From NCBI RefSeq assembly GCF_949820605.1, contig NZ_CATKVU010000006.1, positions 2,429,001 to 2,493,000 of the forward strand: a stretch of DNA of 64,000 nt, read 5' to 3'. Shown one piece after another: positions 44,503 through 53,919 of this stretch; position 1 is the first letter of the stretch, and each line of letters opens with the position of its first letter. This stretch comes from Segatella copri (GTDB lineage Bacteria > Bacteroidota > Bacteroidia > Bacteroidales > Bacteroidaceae). Position numbers and translations under genes: made by a program. The notes beneath the pieces were generated by a model, which ran no database searches, had not been told where the DNA came from, and worked only from the letters and a program-made list of their open reading frames with translations.

Positions 44503-44892
44503 TTATACACGACGACGCTTTGGAGGACGGCAACCATTGTGTGGTAATGGAGTTACGTCAACGATTTCTGTAACCTCGATACCTGCACCGTGAATGGCAC
44601 GGATAGCAGACTCACGACCATTACCTGGACCCTTAACATAAGCCTTAACCTTACGAAGACCAAGATCAAAAGCGACCTTTGCACAATCCTCAGCAGCCAT
44701 CTGAGCAGCATAAGGAGTATTCTTCTTAGAACCACGGAAACCCATCTTACCAGCTGAAGACCAAGAAATGATTTGACCCTCATTATTAGTAAGAGATACA
44801 ATAATGTTATTGAATGAGCTATGAACGTGAAGCTGACCGATAGCGTCAACGCGTACATTTCTCTTCTTAGATGTTGCTTTTTGCTTTGCCAT
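44503..44892 (-). CDS. rpsK: 30S ribosomal protein S11
   Basis: 129 aa. Platform protein with the conserved segments [60 protein letters not shown] and the basic end [17 protein letters not shown] (here [13 protein letters not shown]). S11 lines the mRNA exit region near S7 and S21. It starts 21 nt after rpsM and precedes rpsD. Confidence 0.98.
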   Translation of the reverse strand: MAKQKATSKKRNVRVDAIGQLHVHSSFNNIIVSLTNNEGQIISWSSAGKMGFRGSKKNTPYAAQMAAEDCAKVAFDLGLRKVKAYVKGPGNGRESAIRAIHGAGIEVTEIVDVTPLPHNGCRPPKRRRV

Positions 44893-44913
44893 AATTAATT
44901 TCCTCCTTCAGAA

Positions 44914-45294
44914 TTACTTAGTAGCCTTCTTCTTATTAGCAACAGTCTTCTTCTTACCCTTACGTGTACGAGCATTATTCTTTGTGCTCTGACCGCGAAC
45001 TGGAAGACCATTACGATGTCTAACTCCACGATAGCAACCAATATCCATCAGTCGCTTAATGTTCATCTGGATCTCTGAACGAAGATCACCTTCAACTTTG
45101 AACTCAGCGCCGATAATTTCACGGATCTTAGCTGCCTGGTCATCAGACCACTCGCTAACCTTCAGGTCGCGGTTTACACCGGCCTTATCCAATATCTTTG
45201 CTGAACTACTTCGACCAATACCATAGATATAGGTCAATGCGATTTCGCCACGCTTATTCTGGGGCAAATCTACTCCAACAATTCTTATTGCCAT
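44914..45294 (-). CDS. rpsM: 30S ribosomal protein S13
   Basis: 126 aa from the ATG at 45294 ([20 protein letters not shown]). The frame is open to 45375, but those residues are not S13 and overlap a -7 box. The helix-turn segment [20 protein letters not shown] and the tail [20 protein letters not shown], then [15 protein letters not shown], contact 16S rRNA and the P-site tRNA. It follows rpmJ by 99 nt, the longest gap in this part of the operon, which contains a promoter-like box. Confidence 0.97.
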   Translation of the reverse strand: MAIRIVGVDLPQNKRGEIALTYIYGIGRSSSAKILDKAGVNRDLKVSEWSDDQAAKIREIIGAEFKVEGDLRSEIQMNIKRLMDIGCYRGVRHRNGLPVRGQSTKNNARTRKGKKKTVANKKKATK

Positions 45295-45342
45295 TGTTAA
45301 AAAAATAATTAAAAAAATTAATACCTTTCGTTTAAAGCGGTG

Positions 45343-45350
45343 CAAAAGTA
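45343..45350 (-). promoter_or_regulatory. Possible internal promoter before rpsM
   Basis: TACTTTTG followed by C on the minus strand, 48 nt before rpsM, in the 99-nt gap after rpmJ. No TTG at the right distance; may give extra transcription of rpsM-rpsK-rpsD-rpoA-rplQ. Confidence 0.45.
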
Positions 45351-45393
45351 CAACTATTTTTTGAAAAAACGGCACTTTTACAATACTTTAACA

Positions 45394-45510
45394 TTAACCC
45401 TGACGTAATTTCATCTTAGGGTTCTTCTTGTTGATAACGAACAGACGACCTTTACGACGAACGATTTTACAGTCAGCTGAACGCTTCTTTAATGATGCTC
45501 TTGTCTTCAT
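45394..45510 (-). CDS. rpmJ: 50S ribosomal protein L36, zinc-free form
   Basis: 38 aa: [20 protein letters not shown] followed by [18 protein letters not shown]. Of the four zinc ligands of the C+ form only one Cys (residue 14) remains, so this is the C- type. L36 binds 23S rRNA late in 50S assembly. Position between infA (17 nt) and rpsM matches the usual alpha operon. Confidence 0.95.
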   Translation of the reverse strand: MKTRASLKKRSADCKIVRRKGRLFVINKKNPKMKLRQG

Positions 45511-45527
45511 AACCTTATATATGATTA

Positions 45528-45746
45528 TTATTTGTATCTAAAAACAATTCTACCTTTGGTAAGGTCATATGGACTCATCTCCACCTTTACCTTATCACCA
45601 GGTAAAATCTTGATGTAATGCATTCTCATCTTACCAGAGATATGAGCTGTGATGTCAACTCCATTCTCTAATTCTACTCGGAACATCGCATTTGACAATG
45701 CTTCTACAATTGTTCCATCTTGCTCAATAGCGGCTTGTTTTGCCAT
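45528..45746 (-). CDS. infA: Translation initiation factor IF-1
   Basis: 72 aa from the ATG at 45746 ([20 protein letters not shown]). The frame is open to 45821 without IF-1 resemblance. The S1/OB-fold core has [40 protein letters not shown] and [14 protein letters not shown]-1 occupies the A site during initiation. Upstream, a 289-nt spacer without map separates it from secY; downstream rpmJ follows after 17 nt. Confidence 0.97.
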   Translation of the reverse strand: MAKQAAIEQDGTIVEALSNAMFRVELENGVDITAHISGKMRMHYIKILPGDKVKVEMSPYDLTKGRIVFRYK

Positions 45747-46035
45747 AATATAAATATTTGTCCTTCTTAATGTTAAACTTCTACGAATGAAGATAAAATT
45801 GTGCTTTATCTTTTCGAGCAACTTTGTGCCATCACTATCAGATAAAAATCATAATTAGATGACATATTAGCGGGAAAAGGCTCTCCAAGTGGATGAGGAA
45901 TTACCTATCCAAATGGAGAGTCGTCTCACATAATATAGTAAATTCAAGTTAGCTTTACTTTAAGATGAAGTAAAACTGCACTCTGAATAATTTCATCTTC
46001 TGTCTTCAGAAATTTCTCATTTCAAAAGAAAAAGA
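45747..46035. promoter_or_regulatory. Structured spacer between secY and infA, without map
   Basis: No gene in 289 nt. Many bacteria have map (methionine aminopeptidase) at this place. Three hairpins are visible: CTCTCCAAGTGGAT / ATCCAAATGGAGAG at 45881-45920, TTTACTT / AAGTAAA at 45955-45975, and AAGATAAA / TTTATCTT at 45787-45809. They could end, attenuate or regulate the transcript before infA. No consensus promoter was found. Confidence 0.55.
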
Positions 46036-47373
46036 TTAATATGCAGCAACACCACCCTGACGCGTATGGCCTGAATTCAAAAGACCATCATAGTGGCGCA
46101 TAAGCAAATGACTCTCGATTTGTTGTAATGTGTCAATGACAACACCAATCAAAATCAATAGAGATGTACCTCCAAAGAATTGAGAGAAAGCTTGCTGTAC
46201 ATCGAGAAGTCCTGCTAATGCAGGCATAATTGCAATAAACGCAATAAATAACGAACCTGGTAAAGTAATACGAGACATTACGGTATCAATGTACTCAGCT
46301 GTATCCTTTCCTGGTTTTACACCAGGAATGAAACCATTGTTACGTTTCATATCCTCAGCCATCTGAGTAGGATTCAATGTAATAGCTGTATATAAATAAG
46401 TAAATGCAATAACCAAGATTACATAGACAACATTATATAGCAAGCTACGATTATCCATCAACTGCTGAACAACACTACTAGCATTTTCAGACTGATAGCG
46501 AACTATTGCCAATGGAATAAACATTAAAGCTTGTGCAAAGATGATAGGCATCACGTTAGCTGCAAAAAGCTTCAAAGGAATGTACTGACGCGCACCACCA
46601 TATTGCTTATTTCCAACCAAGCGTTTAGCATACTGAACAGGAATCTTACGTGTGCCTTGCACCAAAAGAATTGATGCACAAACAACAGCATAAAGGATAA
46701 GAATCTCTACAATAAACATAATAAGACCACCACCTGAAATTGCCTGCAAACGAGAGGTTATCTCCTGAACGAAAGCCTGTGGCAAACGGGCGATAATACC
46801 AATCATAATAATAAGAGAGATACCATTACCTACTCCCTTGTCAGTGATACGCTCACCTAACCAAAGGATAAACATACTACCTGCAGCCAAGATAATTGTT
46901 GCCGGTATCATGAATACCGTCCAACTAATACCTGTGGCTAGAGCATTGGCAGCCTGCATTTTCAAATTCAAAAGGTAACTAGGAGCCTGAAAGACCAAAA
47001 TAGCCACAGTCAGGACTCTAGTATACCATTGTATTTTTTTGCGGCCGCTCTCGCCCTCGCGCTGCATCTTCTGGAAATAAGGTACAGCAACAGCAAGAAG
47101 CTGCATAACGATTGAAGCTGAGATATAAGGCATAATTCCGAGTGCAAAGATAGATGCATTGGAAAATGCACCACCAGAGAACATGTCCAATAGCGACATA
47201 AGACCGCCAGAGGTCTGCGACTGAAGTTTTTCCAACATGCCCGGATTGATACCTGGAAGTACCACAAACGAGCCAAAACGGTAAATAGCCGTAAACAGAA
47301 GAGTAATGAGGAGTCTCTGACGGAGATCCTCTATCTTCCAACAGTTCTTTAGTGTCTCAATAAACTTTTTCAT
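46036..47373 (-). CDS. secY: Protein translocase subunit SecY
   Basis: 445 aa, ten predicted membrane helices. Typical segments are YRFGSFVVLPGINPGML, GGLMSLLDMFSGGAFSNASI, the ALGIMPYISASIVMQLL helix, GERITDKGVGNGISLIIMIG, and the late GFIPGVKPGKDTAEYIDTVM and ESHLLMRHYDGLL. SecY forms the protein-conducting channel with SecE and SecG in the inner membrane. It begins 4 nt after the rplO stop. A 289-nt structured gap follows in place of map. Confidence 0.98.
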   Translation of the reverse strand: MKKFIETLKNCWKIEDLRQRLLITLLFTAIYRFGSFVVLPGINPGMLEKLQSQTSGGLMSLLDMFSGGAFSNASIFALGIMPYISASIVMQLLAVAVPYFQKMQREGESGRKKIQWYTRVLTVAILVFQAPSYLLNLKMQAANALATGISWTVFMIPATIILAAGSMFILWLGERITDKGVGNGISLIIMIGIIARLPQAFVQEITSRLQAISGGGLIMFIVEILILYAVVCASILLVQGTRKIPVQYAKRLVGNKQYGGARQYIPLKLFAANVMPIIFAQALMFIPLAIVRYQSENASSVVQQLMDNRSLLYNVVYVILVIAFTYLYTAITLNPTQMAEDMKRNNGFIPGVKPGKDTAEYIDTVMSRITLPGSLFIAFIAIMPALAGLLDVQQAFSQFFGGTSLLILIGVVIDTLQQIESHLLMRHYDGLLNSGHTRQGGVAAY

Positions 47374-47377
47374 TTAC

Positions 47378-47824
47378 TTAGATTATAGTTGCGTTACCAC
47401 CTACTGCCTTGATTGCTTCTTCGGCAGTCTTTGAGAAAGCATTAGCTTCAACTTCCAATTTTGCTTTAAGTTCACCGTTACCGAGAACCTTTACAAGCTC
47501 CTTGCCGTTTGTGAGGCCAGCAGCCTTAAGTTCCTCAATACCGATTTTAGTAAGGTTCTTTGCTTCAGCAAGAGCCTGAAGAGTTGAAAGGTTTACTGCG
47601 AAGTACTCCTTATGGTTGATATTCTTAAAACCAGCCTTTGGAACACGACGCTGCAATGGCATCTGACCACCTTCGAAACCAATCTTTCTCTTATAACCAG
47701 AACGAGCCTTGGCACCCTTATGACCACGTGTAGAAGTACCACCGAGACCAGAACCTGGACCACGACCAATACGACGACGTGAATGGGTAGAACCTGCAGC
47801 AGGTTTCAAATTATTTAATTTCAT
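47378..47824 (-). CDS. rplO: 50S ribosomal protein L15
   Basis: 148 aa. Glycine/arginine-rich N-terminal extension (RRRIGRGPGSGLGGTSTRGH, KGAKARSGYKRKIGFEGGQM) followed by the globular part (NLTKIGIEELKAAGLTNGKE). The extension threads through 23S rRNA. Located between rpmD and secY as in the spc operon. Confidence 0.98.
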   Translation of the reverse strand: MKLNNLKPAAGSTHSRRRIGRGPGSGLGGTSTRGHKGAKARSGYKRKIGFEGGQMPLQRRVPKAGFKNINHKEYFAVNLSTLQALAEAKNLTKIGIEELKAAGLTNGKELVKVLGNGELKAKLEVEANAFSKTAEEAIKAVGGNATII

Positions 47825-47850
47825 AATCGTTCCTAATTTAAAAAGATTAA

Positions 47851-48027
47851 TTAATCAACTATACTTACGAGGTGATGAACCTTACGGATCATACCACGGT
47901 TGCTAGGAGTATCCTCTACCTCAACAACCTGAGAAATCTTGTGGAGACCAAGACAAGCGAGAGTACGCTTCTGATCTACTGGAGCACCGATTTTACTCTT
48001 AATCTGCTTGATTTTAATTGTTGCCAT
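47851..48027 (-). CDS. rpmD: 50S ribosomal protein L30
   Basis: 58 aa: begins MATIKIKQIKSKIGAPVDQK, then RTLACLGLHKISQVVEVEDT, and ends RGMIRKVHHLVSIVD. This is the single-domain bacterial L30 with conserved RTL-x2-LGL and GM-x3-V-x-HLV motifs. It lies between rpsE (16 nt) and rplO (26 nt). Confidence 0.96.
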   Translation of the reverse strand: MATIKIKQIKSKIGAPVDQKRTLACLGLHKISQVVEVEDTPSNRGMIRKVHHLVSIVD

Positions 48028-48043
48028 ATTCGATTTTTCCTAA

Positions 48044-48556
48044 TTAACCGTTAAATACTTTATCCATACTGATACCACGCTCACCTGCTACAGTATAAGC
48101 ATCACGCATCTCTGCAAGAGCTGCGATAGTAGCCTTCACAAGGTTATGGGCATTTGAAGAACCCTTAGACTTAGCGATGACATCCTTGATACCTGCGCTC
48201 TCAAGTACTGCACGCATAGCACCACCGGCCTTCAAACCAGTACCGGCTGCAGCTGGCTTAATAAGAACCTTAGCACCACCAAATGAAGTTTCAACCTCAT
48301 GAGGAACAGTACCCTTGAGTACAGGAACCTTTACCAAGTTCTTCTTAGCAGCTTCAGTACCCTTTGCAATAGCAGCAGTAACCTCACCTGCCTTACCAAG
48401 ACCGTAGCCGATTACGCCATTACCGTCACCTACAACGACGATAGCAGCGAATGTGAAAGTACGACCACCCTTTGTAACCTTAGTTACACGGTTGATAGCA
48501 ACCAAGCGATCCTTAAGTACTTCTTCGTTAATTATTTTTACTTTATCCATTGCCAT
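48044..48556 (-). CDS. rpsE: 30S ribosomal protein S5
   Basis: 170 aa. The dsRBD-like N-terminal half has [20 protein letters not shown] and [20 protein letters not shown]. The C-terminal half has [20 protein letters not shown] and [20 protein letters not shown]5 helps fidelity and mRNA helicase action at the entry channel; the spectinomycin loop (VTKGGRT) appears wild type. Located between rplR and rpmD. Confidence 0.98.
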   Translation of the reverse strand: MAMDKVKIINEEVLKDRLVAINRVTKVTKGGRTFTFAAIVVVGDGNGVIGYGLGKAGEVTAAIAKGTEAAKKNLVKVPVLKGTVPHEVETSFGGAKVLIKPAAAGTGLKAGGAMRAVLESAGIKDVIAKSKGSSNAHNLVKATIAALAEMRDAYTVAGERGISMDKVFNG

Positions 48557-48562
48557 AATCGT

Positions 48563-48907
48563 TTAAAATTTAAGACCACCATTACGAGCACCTTCAGCCA
48601 ACTGCTTTACACGACCATGGTAAAGGTAACCGTTACGGTCGAAAACTACTGCCTCAACACCAGCAGCCTTAGCCTTCTCAGCAATGAGTTCGCCAACCTT
48701 AGTTGCCTGCTCCTGCTTAGGCATCTTCTCCAAACCGAGTGAAGAAGCTGACGCAAGTGTAGTGCCTGTCAAATCGTTAATAACCTGAGCGTAAATCTGC
48801 TTGTTAGAGCGGAATACACTAAGACGTGGACGCTCAGCTGTACCGTTAACACTCTTACGAATGCGGAACTTTATCTTAATTCGTCTTTCTACTTTCTTTG
48901 TTGTCAT
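48563..48907 (-). CDS. rplR: 50S ribosomal protein L18
   Basis: 114 aa. The 5S rRNA-binding protein with [40 protein letters not shown], and the end [29 protein letters not shown]. It belongs to the central protuberance with L5. It precedes rpsE by 6 nt and follows rplF by 18 nt. Confidence 0.98.
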   Translation of the reverse strand: MTTKKVERRIKIKFRIRKSVNGTAERPRLSVFRSNKQIYAQVINDLTGTTLASASSLGLEKMPKQEQATKVGELIAEKAKAAGVEAVVFDRNGYLYHGRVKQLAEGARNGGLKF

Positions 48908-48925
48908 AATCGTAAATAATTAAAA

Positions 48926-49498
48926 TTACTTAGCTGAAGCACTCTTACCAGACTTTCTGCGAATAACTTCACCCTTAAAGAGAATACCCTTACCTTTATA
49001 AGGCTCAGGCTTGCGGAAAGAACGAATTTTTGCACAAACGAGTCCCAACAACTGCTTGTCGCAAGACTCCAATGTCAAGATTGGGTTCTGGTTTCTTTCA
49101 GACTTAGTCTCAACCTTAATCTCCTTAGGCAACTGGATGAAAATAGGGTGAGTGTAACCCAAAGCAAACTCAATGATATTACCCTGGTTAGAAACACGAT
49201 AACCAACACCTACCAATTCCAAAACCTTTGTATAACCAGCGCTTACACCAACAACCATGTTGTTAACGAGAGAGCGATACAAACCGTGGAAAGCCTGCTT
49301 CTGTTTAATATTTACAGGACTATTTTCATCGATTTCAAAGCTAATATGACCATCTGCATTATTAAACTTGATAGATGGATCAATCCACTGAGAAAGTTCA
49401 CCCTTAGGGCCCTTTACTGTACAAACATGAGAAGTCTCATCATAGTTTACAGTAACACCTGCAGGGATACTAATTGGCAATTTTCCTATTCTAGACAT
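48926..49498 (-). CDS. rplF: 50S ribosomal protein L6
   Basis: 190 aa from the ATG at 49498 (MSRIGKLPISIPAGVTVNYD); the frame upstream to 49528 is not L6-like. Two repeated alpha/beta domains are seen, with the L6 signature near the C-terminus (PEPYKGKGILFKGEVIRRK). L6 sits at the base of the L7/L12 stalk near the sarcin-ricin loop. It follows rpsH by 14 nt. Confidence 0.97.
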   Translation of the reverse strand: MSRIGKLPISIPAGVTVNYDETSHVCTVKGPKGELSQWIDPSIKFNNADGHISFEIDENSPVNIKQKQAFHGLYRSLVNNMVVGVSAGYTKVLELVGVGYRVSNQGNIIEFALGYTHPIFIQLPKEIKVETKSERNQNPILTLESCDKQLLGLVCAKIRSFRKPEPYKGKGILFKGEVIRRKSGKSASAK

Positions 49499-49512
49499 AT
49501 AAAAGCCTCCAA

Positions 49513-49908
49513 TTAATAAATATAGCAAAGAACCTCGCCACCGATCTTAAGATCAGAAGCTTCTTTGTCTGTCATTACACCTTTGGATGTAGATAAGATT
49601 GCAATACCTAATCCGTTAATAACTCTTGGCATGTCCTTGTAACCGGTATACTTACGCAAACCTGGAGTTGACACGCGCTTCAAACACTTGATAGCGTTTT
49701 GCTTTGTAGTTGGGTTGTACTTCAAGGCAACCTTAATTGAGCCCTGAGGACCATCCTCTACAAACTTGTAATTGAGGATGTAACCTTTCTCGAAGAGGAT
49801 CTTAGTGATCTCTTTCTTCAAGTTAGACGCAGGAACTTCTACAACACGGTGATGAGCCATGATTGCATTTCTGAGTCTTGTCAGATAATCTGCTATTGGA
49901 TCTGTCAT
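49513..49908 (-). CDS. rpsH: 30S ribosomal protein S8
   Basis: 131 aa. Begins MTDPIADYLTRLRNAIMAHH and ends with the S8 signature STSKGVMTDKEASDLKIGGE, VLCYIY. S8 binds helix 21 of 16S rRNA and in E. coli represses the spc operon by binding its mRNA near rplE; such a site was not identified here. A 74-nt gap separates it from rpsN. Confidence 0.98.
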   Translation of the reverse strand: MTDPIADYLTRLRNAIMAHHRVVEVPASNLKKEITKILFEKGYILNYKFVEDGPQGSIKVALKYNPTTKQNAIKCLKRVSTPGLRKYTGYKDMPRVINGLGIAILSTSKGVMTDKEASDLKIGGEVLCYIY

Positions 49909-49982
49909 AAAATATAAATGTTTAATTAATCGGGACTACCCCGACAATATTAAATAAAAAAATATTCTTACCTTTGAAAGGA

Positions 49983-50285
49983 TTACCAGCTAGCCTTCTT
50001 TACACCAGGAATCAAACCAGCAGAAGCCATCTCACGGAACTGGATACGAGAAATACCGAACTGACGGATATAACCCTTTGGACGACCAGTAATCTTGCAA
50101 CGATTGTGAAGACGGATTGGGTTTGCATTCTTAGGGATAGCCTGAAGCTTACGAGCTGCCTCGTATGCTTCGGCTGGATCATTAGAAGTTGCAATAATCT
50201 TTTTCAGTGCTTCGCGCTTTTCAGCGTAACGAGCTACAAGCTTTGCACGCTTAACCTCGCGAGCTTTCATTGATTCTTTTGCCAT
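49983..50285 (-). CDS. rpsN: 30S ribosomal protein S14, zinc-free form
   Basis: 100 aa. Starts [20 protein letters not shown] and ends with [40 protein letters not shown]. It has the long form without the CxxC...CxxC zinc ribbon of the 61-aa type. S14 is in the 30S head. It starts 5 nt after rplE ends. Confidence 0.98.
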   Translation of the reverse strand: MAKESMKAREVKRAKLVARYAEKREALKKIIATSNDPAEAYEAARKLQAIPKNANPIRLHNRCKITGRPKGYIRQFGISRIQFREMASAGLIPGVKKASW

Positions 50286-50290
50286 ATCTC

Positions 50291-50845
50291 TTAATCTTTA
50301 TTTGCGTTCTTGAATGGAAGACCAAAGGCCTTCAAAAGAGCAAAACCTTCTTCATCAGTCTTAGCTGTTGTAACGAAGGTAATATTCATACCCTGAATAC
50401 GATCAATCTCATCGATATTAATCTCAGGGAAGATAATCTGCTCTGTGATACCTAATGTATAGTTACCACGACCATCAAACTTGCTCTCAATACCCTTGAA
50501 GTCGCGAATACGAGGAAGAGAAACACGAACGAGCTTCTCCAAGAACTCGTACATACGCTCACGACGCAATGTAACCATAACACCGATAGGCATCTTCTTA
50601 CGAAGCTTGAAGTTTGCAATATCCTTTTTAGAATATGTAGCAACAGCCTTCTGACCGGTGATAGCAGTAATCTCATTGATTGCTACATCAACAATTTTCT
50701 TGTCCTGAGTAGCATCACCAAGACCCTGATTGATGACAATCTTCTTCAATACTGGAATCTCCATAGCTGAAGAGTAGTTAAACTGCTTCTGAAGAGCAGG
50801 AGCGATTGTCTCCTTATATACTTTCTTTAACTGTGCTGTATCCAT
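50291..50845 (-). CDS. rplE: 50S ribosomal protein L5
   Basis: 184 aa. 5S rRNA-binding protein: [59 protein letters not shown] and [20 protein letters not shown]. Its ATG overlaps the stop codon of rplX by one base (TAATG), which implies coupled translation. Confidence 0.98.
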   Translation of the reverse strand: MDTAQLKKVYKETIAPALQKQFNYSSAMEIPVLKKIVINQGLGDATQDKKIVDVAINEITAITGQKAVATYSKKDIANFKLRKKMPIGVMVTLRRERMYEFLEKLVRVSLPRIRDFKGIESKFDGRGNYTLGITEQIIFPEINIDEIDRIQGMNITFVTTAKTDEEGFALLKAFGLPFKNANKD

Positions 50846-51162
50846 TACTTGATTTCCTCCCCTGACTTTTTAGCGATGCGAACAACGTTTTTACCCTCAT
50901 GCTTGATAGCAACACGAGTAGCCTTGCCACTCTTAGGATCAATCAAACTCAAATTTGAGATATGAATAGGAGCCTCCTGCTTAACAATACCTCCCTGAGG
51001 ATTCTTAGCAGATGGCTTAGTGCTCTTAGAAACCATGTGCACACCTTCTACGATGGCACGGTTCTCCTCAACGAGGACCTTAAGCACCTTACCAGTCTTG
51101 CCCTTATCTGCACCGGCAATAACGATAACGGTATCGTCTTTCTTAATATGTAACTTACTCAT
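50845..51162 (-). CDS. rplX: 50S ribosomal protein L24
   Basis: 105 aa. KOW motif near the start ([40 protein letters not shown]), then [21 protein letters not shown]24 starts 50S assembly and lies near the tunnel exit. Overlaps rplE by one base; follows rplN by 20 nt. Confidence 0.98.
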   Translation of the reverse strand: MSKLHIKKDDTVIVIAGADKGKTGKVLKVLVEENRAIVEGVHMVSKSTKPSAKNPQGGIVKQEAPIHISNLSLIDPKSGKATRVAIKHEGKNVVRIAKKSGEEIK

Positions 51163-51182
51163 TACTTCTTACTTTTTAAATA

Positions 51183-51548
51183 TTAAAGAACCTCAGGTGC
51201 TAAAGAAACGACTTTCATATTTACTGCACGAAGCTCACGAGCAACAGGACCGAAGATACGGCTACCACGAAGCTCACCTGCATTGTTAAGCAATACACAA
51301 GCGTTGTCATCGAAACGGATGTAAGAACCATCTGCACGACGAATTTCCTTCTTTGTGCGAACGATCAAAGCCTTTGATACTGCACCCTTCTTCAAATCAC
51401 TTGATGGGATAACGTTCTTGACTGCAACAACAATAACGTCACCAACACTAGCGTAACGACGGCCTGTACCACCGAGAACTCGAATGCAAAGAGCCTCACG
51501 AGCACCGCTGTTATCACATACTGTAAGTCTTGATTCAGTCTGTATCAT
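51183..51548 (-). CDS. rplN: 50S ribosomal protein L14
   Basis: 121 aa. Begins [20 protein letters not shown]; the L14 signature [20 protein letters not shown] and the late [13 protein letters not shown] are present. It forms intersubunit bridges with 16S rRNA. Two nt separate it from rpsQ. Confidence 0.98.
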   Translation of the reverse strand: MIQTESRLTVCDNSGAREALCIRVLGGTGRRYASVGDVIVVAVKNVIPSSDLKKGAVSKALIVRTKKEIRRADGSYIRFDDNACVLLNNAGELRGSRIFGPVARELRAVNMKVVSLAPEVL

Positions 51549-51550
51549 AA

Positions 51551-51808
51551 TTACTTAGCTTTTTCAACAATTTGTACTAATCTCCATCTCTTTGTCTTAG
51601 ACAGAGGACGAGTCTCCATGATCATAACTGTATCACCTACGTTAGCCTCATTATTCTCGTCATGTGCATGGTACTTCTTTGTCTTCTGGACAAATTTACC
51701 ATAAATAGGGTGCATCTCCTTGAACTTAGCCGCAATAACAATGGTTTTATCCATCTTGTTGCTAATAACAACACCCTGTCTTACTTTTCTTAAATTTCTT
51801 GTTTCCAT
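51551..51808 (-). CDS. rpsQ: 30S ribosomal protein S17
   Basis: 85 aa if read from the ATG at 51808 ([20 protein letters not shown]), where S17 homologues usually begin. An in-frame ATG at 51817, 2 nt after rpmC, would add MVQ. The OB-fold core has [40 protein letters not shown] and [21 protein letters not shown]17 binds the 5' domain of 16S rRNA. Confidence 0.95.
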   Translation of the reverse strand: METRNLRKVRQGVVISNKMDKTIVIAAKFKEMHPIYGKFVQKTKKYHAHDENNEANVGDTVMIMETRPLSKTKRWRLVQIVEKAK

Positions 51809-51819
51809 CTGGACCATTA

Positions 51820-52014
51820 TTATTTGTTAAGTTCTCTCTGACGAAGTTCAGTTTTCATACGTGCAATATCACGACGAGCAACCTTAATCTCTGATGGATT
51901 CTCAAGTGGAGTTACATTATGATTGATCTTCTTCTTGTTCAAAGCATCAACAGCTGCCTCCAACTTCTCAACCAATTCTTTGGTCTCGATATTTTTAATT
52001 TCTGCAATCTTCAT
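51820..52014 (-). CDS. rpmC: 50S ribosomal protein L29
   Basis: 64 aa, two-helix protein: [20 protein letters not shown], then [20 protein letters not shown] and QRELNK. L29 lies next to L23 at the tunnel exit where the signal recognition particle docks. It starts 2 nt after rplP. Confidence 0.97.
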   Translation of the reverse strand: MKIAEIKNIETKELVEKLEAAVDALNKKKINHNVTPLENPSEIKVARRDIARMKTELRQRELNK

Positions 52015-52016
52015 AA

Positions 52017-52445
52017 TTAAGCGTTTTTATCGTAATCACGTCTAACAATAAACTTAGTCTTAACAGGAAGTTTCTGAGCGCAAAGGCGAAGACCTTCTTT
52101 TGCAATATCGAAACTAACTCCTTCAACTTCGAAGAGAATTCTACCTGGTGTAACAGGTGCAACCCATCCTGCAGGATCACCCTTACCTTTACCCATACGG
52201 ACATCAGCAGGCTTGCGAGTGATTGGCTTATCAGGAAAAATTCTAATCCAGACCTGACCTTGACGGTTCATATAGCGGTTCAATGCTACACGAGCTGCCT
52301 CAATCTGACGACTATCGATCCACTTTGATTCAAGAGTTTTGATACCAAAAGAACCGAAAGCCAATTGTGTACCTCTGTGAGCGTTGCCTTTGTTGCCACG
52401 ACCATCTTGAGGTCTTCTATATTTAACTCTTTTTGGCTGTAACAT
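52017..52445 (-). CDS. rplP: 50S ribosomal protein L16
   Basis: 142 aa. Begins [20 protein letters not shown]; the L16 signatures [20 protein letters not shown] and the preceding [15 protein letters not shown] are present. It contacts A-site tRNA on the 50S. It lies 16 nt after rpsC. Confidence 0.98.
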   Translation of the reverse strand: MLQPKRVKYRRPQDGRGNKGNAHRGTQLAFGSFGIKTLESKWIDSRQIEAARVALNRYMNRQGQVWIRIFPDKPITRKPADVRMGKGKGDPAGWVAPVTPGRILFEVEGVSFDIAKEGLRLCAQKLPVKTKFIVRRDYDKNA

Positions 52446-52461
52446 GATAGCTTTCTAAAAT

Positions 52462-53193
52462 TTAACGGTTATTGTTTCTTTTACGATTACCACCACGGTT
52501 GTTAGAGCGGCCGTTACCACGGTTGTTGCTCTTATTGTCCTGTGAGAAGTTTGGAGTAAGATCAGCCTTACCATAAACCTCACCACGACAAATCCAAACC
52601 TTAATACCAAGCAAACCTACCTTTGTAAGTGCCTCGCACTGGCAGTAGTCGATGTCTGCGCGGAATGTATGAAGAGGAGTACGACCCTCTTTGTACATCT
52701 CTTTACGTGCCATTTCAGCACCATTCAGACGACCTGTAATCTGCACCTTGATGCCCTCAGCGCCAGCACGCATGGTGTTAGCAACTGCCATCTTGATAGC
52801 ACGACGATAAGCAATCATGTGCTCAATCTGAGTCGCAATATTCTTACCAACGATAGTAGCATCAAGTTCAGGCTTTTTAACCTCGAAGATGTTGATCTGA
52901 ATATCTTTCTTATAAAGCTTCTTCAACTCTTCCTTCAACTTATCTACATCCTGACCACCTTTACCAATGACAATACCTGGACGGGCTGTACAAATAGTAA
53001 TGGTAACAAGTTTCAATGTACGTTCGATAATAATACGAGAAATACTTGCCTTAGCAAGACGCTCGTTAAGATACTTACGGATTTTCTGATCCTCAACGAG
53101 GTTATCACCGAAGTTCTTACCACCGAACCAATTTGAATCCCAACCACGGATAACACCAAGTCGGTTACTAATCGGATTAACTTTCTGTCCCAT
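52462..53193 (-). CDS. rpsC: 30S ribosomal protein S3 with an Asn/Arg/Gly-rich tail
   Basis: 243 aa. KH domain with [20 protein letters not shown]; the S3 C-terminal domain holds [40 protein letters not shown] and [20 protein letters not shown]. After residue 217 a tail of about 25 residues made almost only of Asn, Arg, Gly, Ser and Lys follows. S3 lines the mRNA entry pore. Located between rplV (9 nt) and rplP. Confidence 0.98.
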   Translation of the reverse strand: MGQKVNPISNRLGVIRGWDSNWFGGKNFGDNLVEDQKIRKYLNERLAKASISRIIIERTLKLVTITICTARPGIVIGKGGQDVDKLKEELKKLYKKDIQINIFEVKKPELDATIVGKNIATQIEHMIAYRRAIKMAVANTMRAGAEGIKVQITGRLNGAEMARKEMYKEGRTPLHTFRADIDYCQCEALTKVGLLGIKVWICRGEVYGKADLTPNFSQDNKSNNRGNGRSNNRGGNRKRNNNR

Positions 53194-53202
53194 TCTACTT
53201 AA

Positions 53203-53607
53203 TTATTTTTCGTCATTAGTTTTTGCATCAACAAAAAGAGTTACATGGTTAGAACGCTTACGAATTCTATAACCACGACCCTGTGGTGCAGGTCTCATAC
53301 GTTTCATTGTAACGCCTTCGTCAACGAAGACCTTACTGATATAAAGCTCACCGTCTTCAGCCTTGCGATTATTCTTAGCTTCCCAGTTAGCGATAGCTGA
53401 ACGAAGTAATTTCTCTACATCAGCTGATGCCTGCTTCTTAGAGAAGCGAAGTACTCCGAGTGCACGGTTAACCTCCATACCACGAATCATGTCTACTACA
53501 TAGCGCATCTTACGTGGAGAAGAAGGAACGCCTACCAACTTTGCGAAGTACAAGTTTTTACGGGCTTCTTTCAATTTCTCAGCCGCAATATGTTTTCTTG
53601 CTCCCAT
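53203..53607 (-). CDS. rplV: 50S ribosomal protein L22
   Basis: 134 aa. Globular part with [20 protein letters not shown] and [20 protein letters not shown]; the tunnel-lining hairpin is [32 protein letters not shown]. No insertion or deletion typical of macrolide resistance is evident. It follows rpsS by 35 nt. Confidence 0.98.
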   Translation of the reverse strand: MGARKHIAAEKLKEARKNLYFAKLVGVPSSPRKMRYVVDMIRGMEVNRALGVLRFSKKQASADVEKLLRSAIANWEAKNNRKAEDGELYISKVFVDEGVTMKRMRPAPQGRGYRIRKRSNHVTLFVDAKTNDEK

Positions 53608-53642
53608 TATTTACTTAAATTTTAAATGGTTTAACCCTTAGC

Positions 53643-53909
53643 TTACTTTCTGTTACCAGAGTGACCGCCAAAGCGACGTGTTGGAGCAAACTCTCCAAGC
53701 TTGTGGCCAACCATATTCTCTGTAACATAAACAGGGATAAATTTGTTACCGTTATGAACTGCAACAGTATGTCCTACGAAATCAGGAGATATCATTGAAG
53801 CTCTAGCCCATGTCTTAACAACATTCTTCTTGCCACTCTCGTTCATAGCGAGAATCTTCTTCTCGAGAGAAACATTGATGTATGGACCTTTTTTAAGTGA
53901 ACGACTCAT
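53643..53909 (-). CDS. rpsS: 30S ribosomal protein S19
   Basis: 88 aa. Begins [60 protein letters not shown] and [12 protein letters not shown] are the family core. S19 works with S13 in the 30S head. It lies 10 nt after rplB. Confidence 0.98.
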   Translation of the reverse strand: MSRSLKKGPYINVSLEKKILAMNESGKKNVVKTWARASMISPDFVGHTVAVHNGNKFIPVYVTENMVGHKLGEFAPTRRFGGHSGNRK

Positions 53910-53919
53910 AATTTACTCT

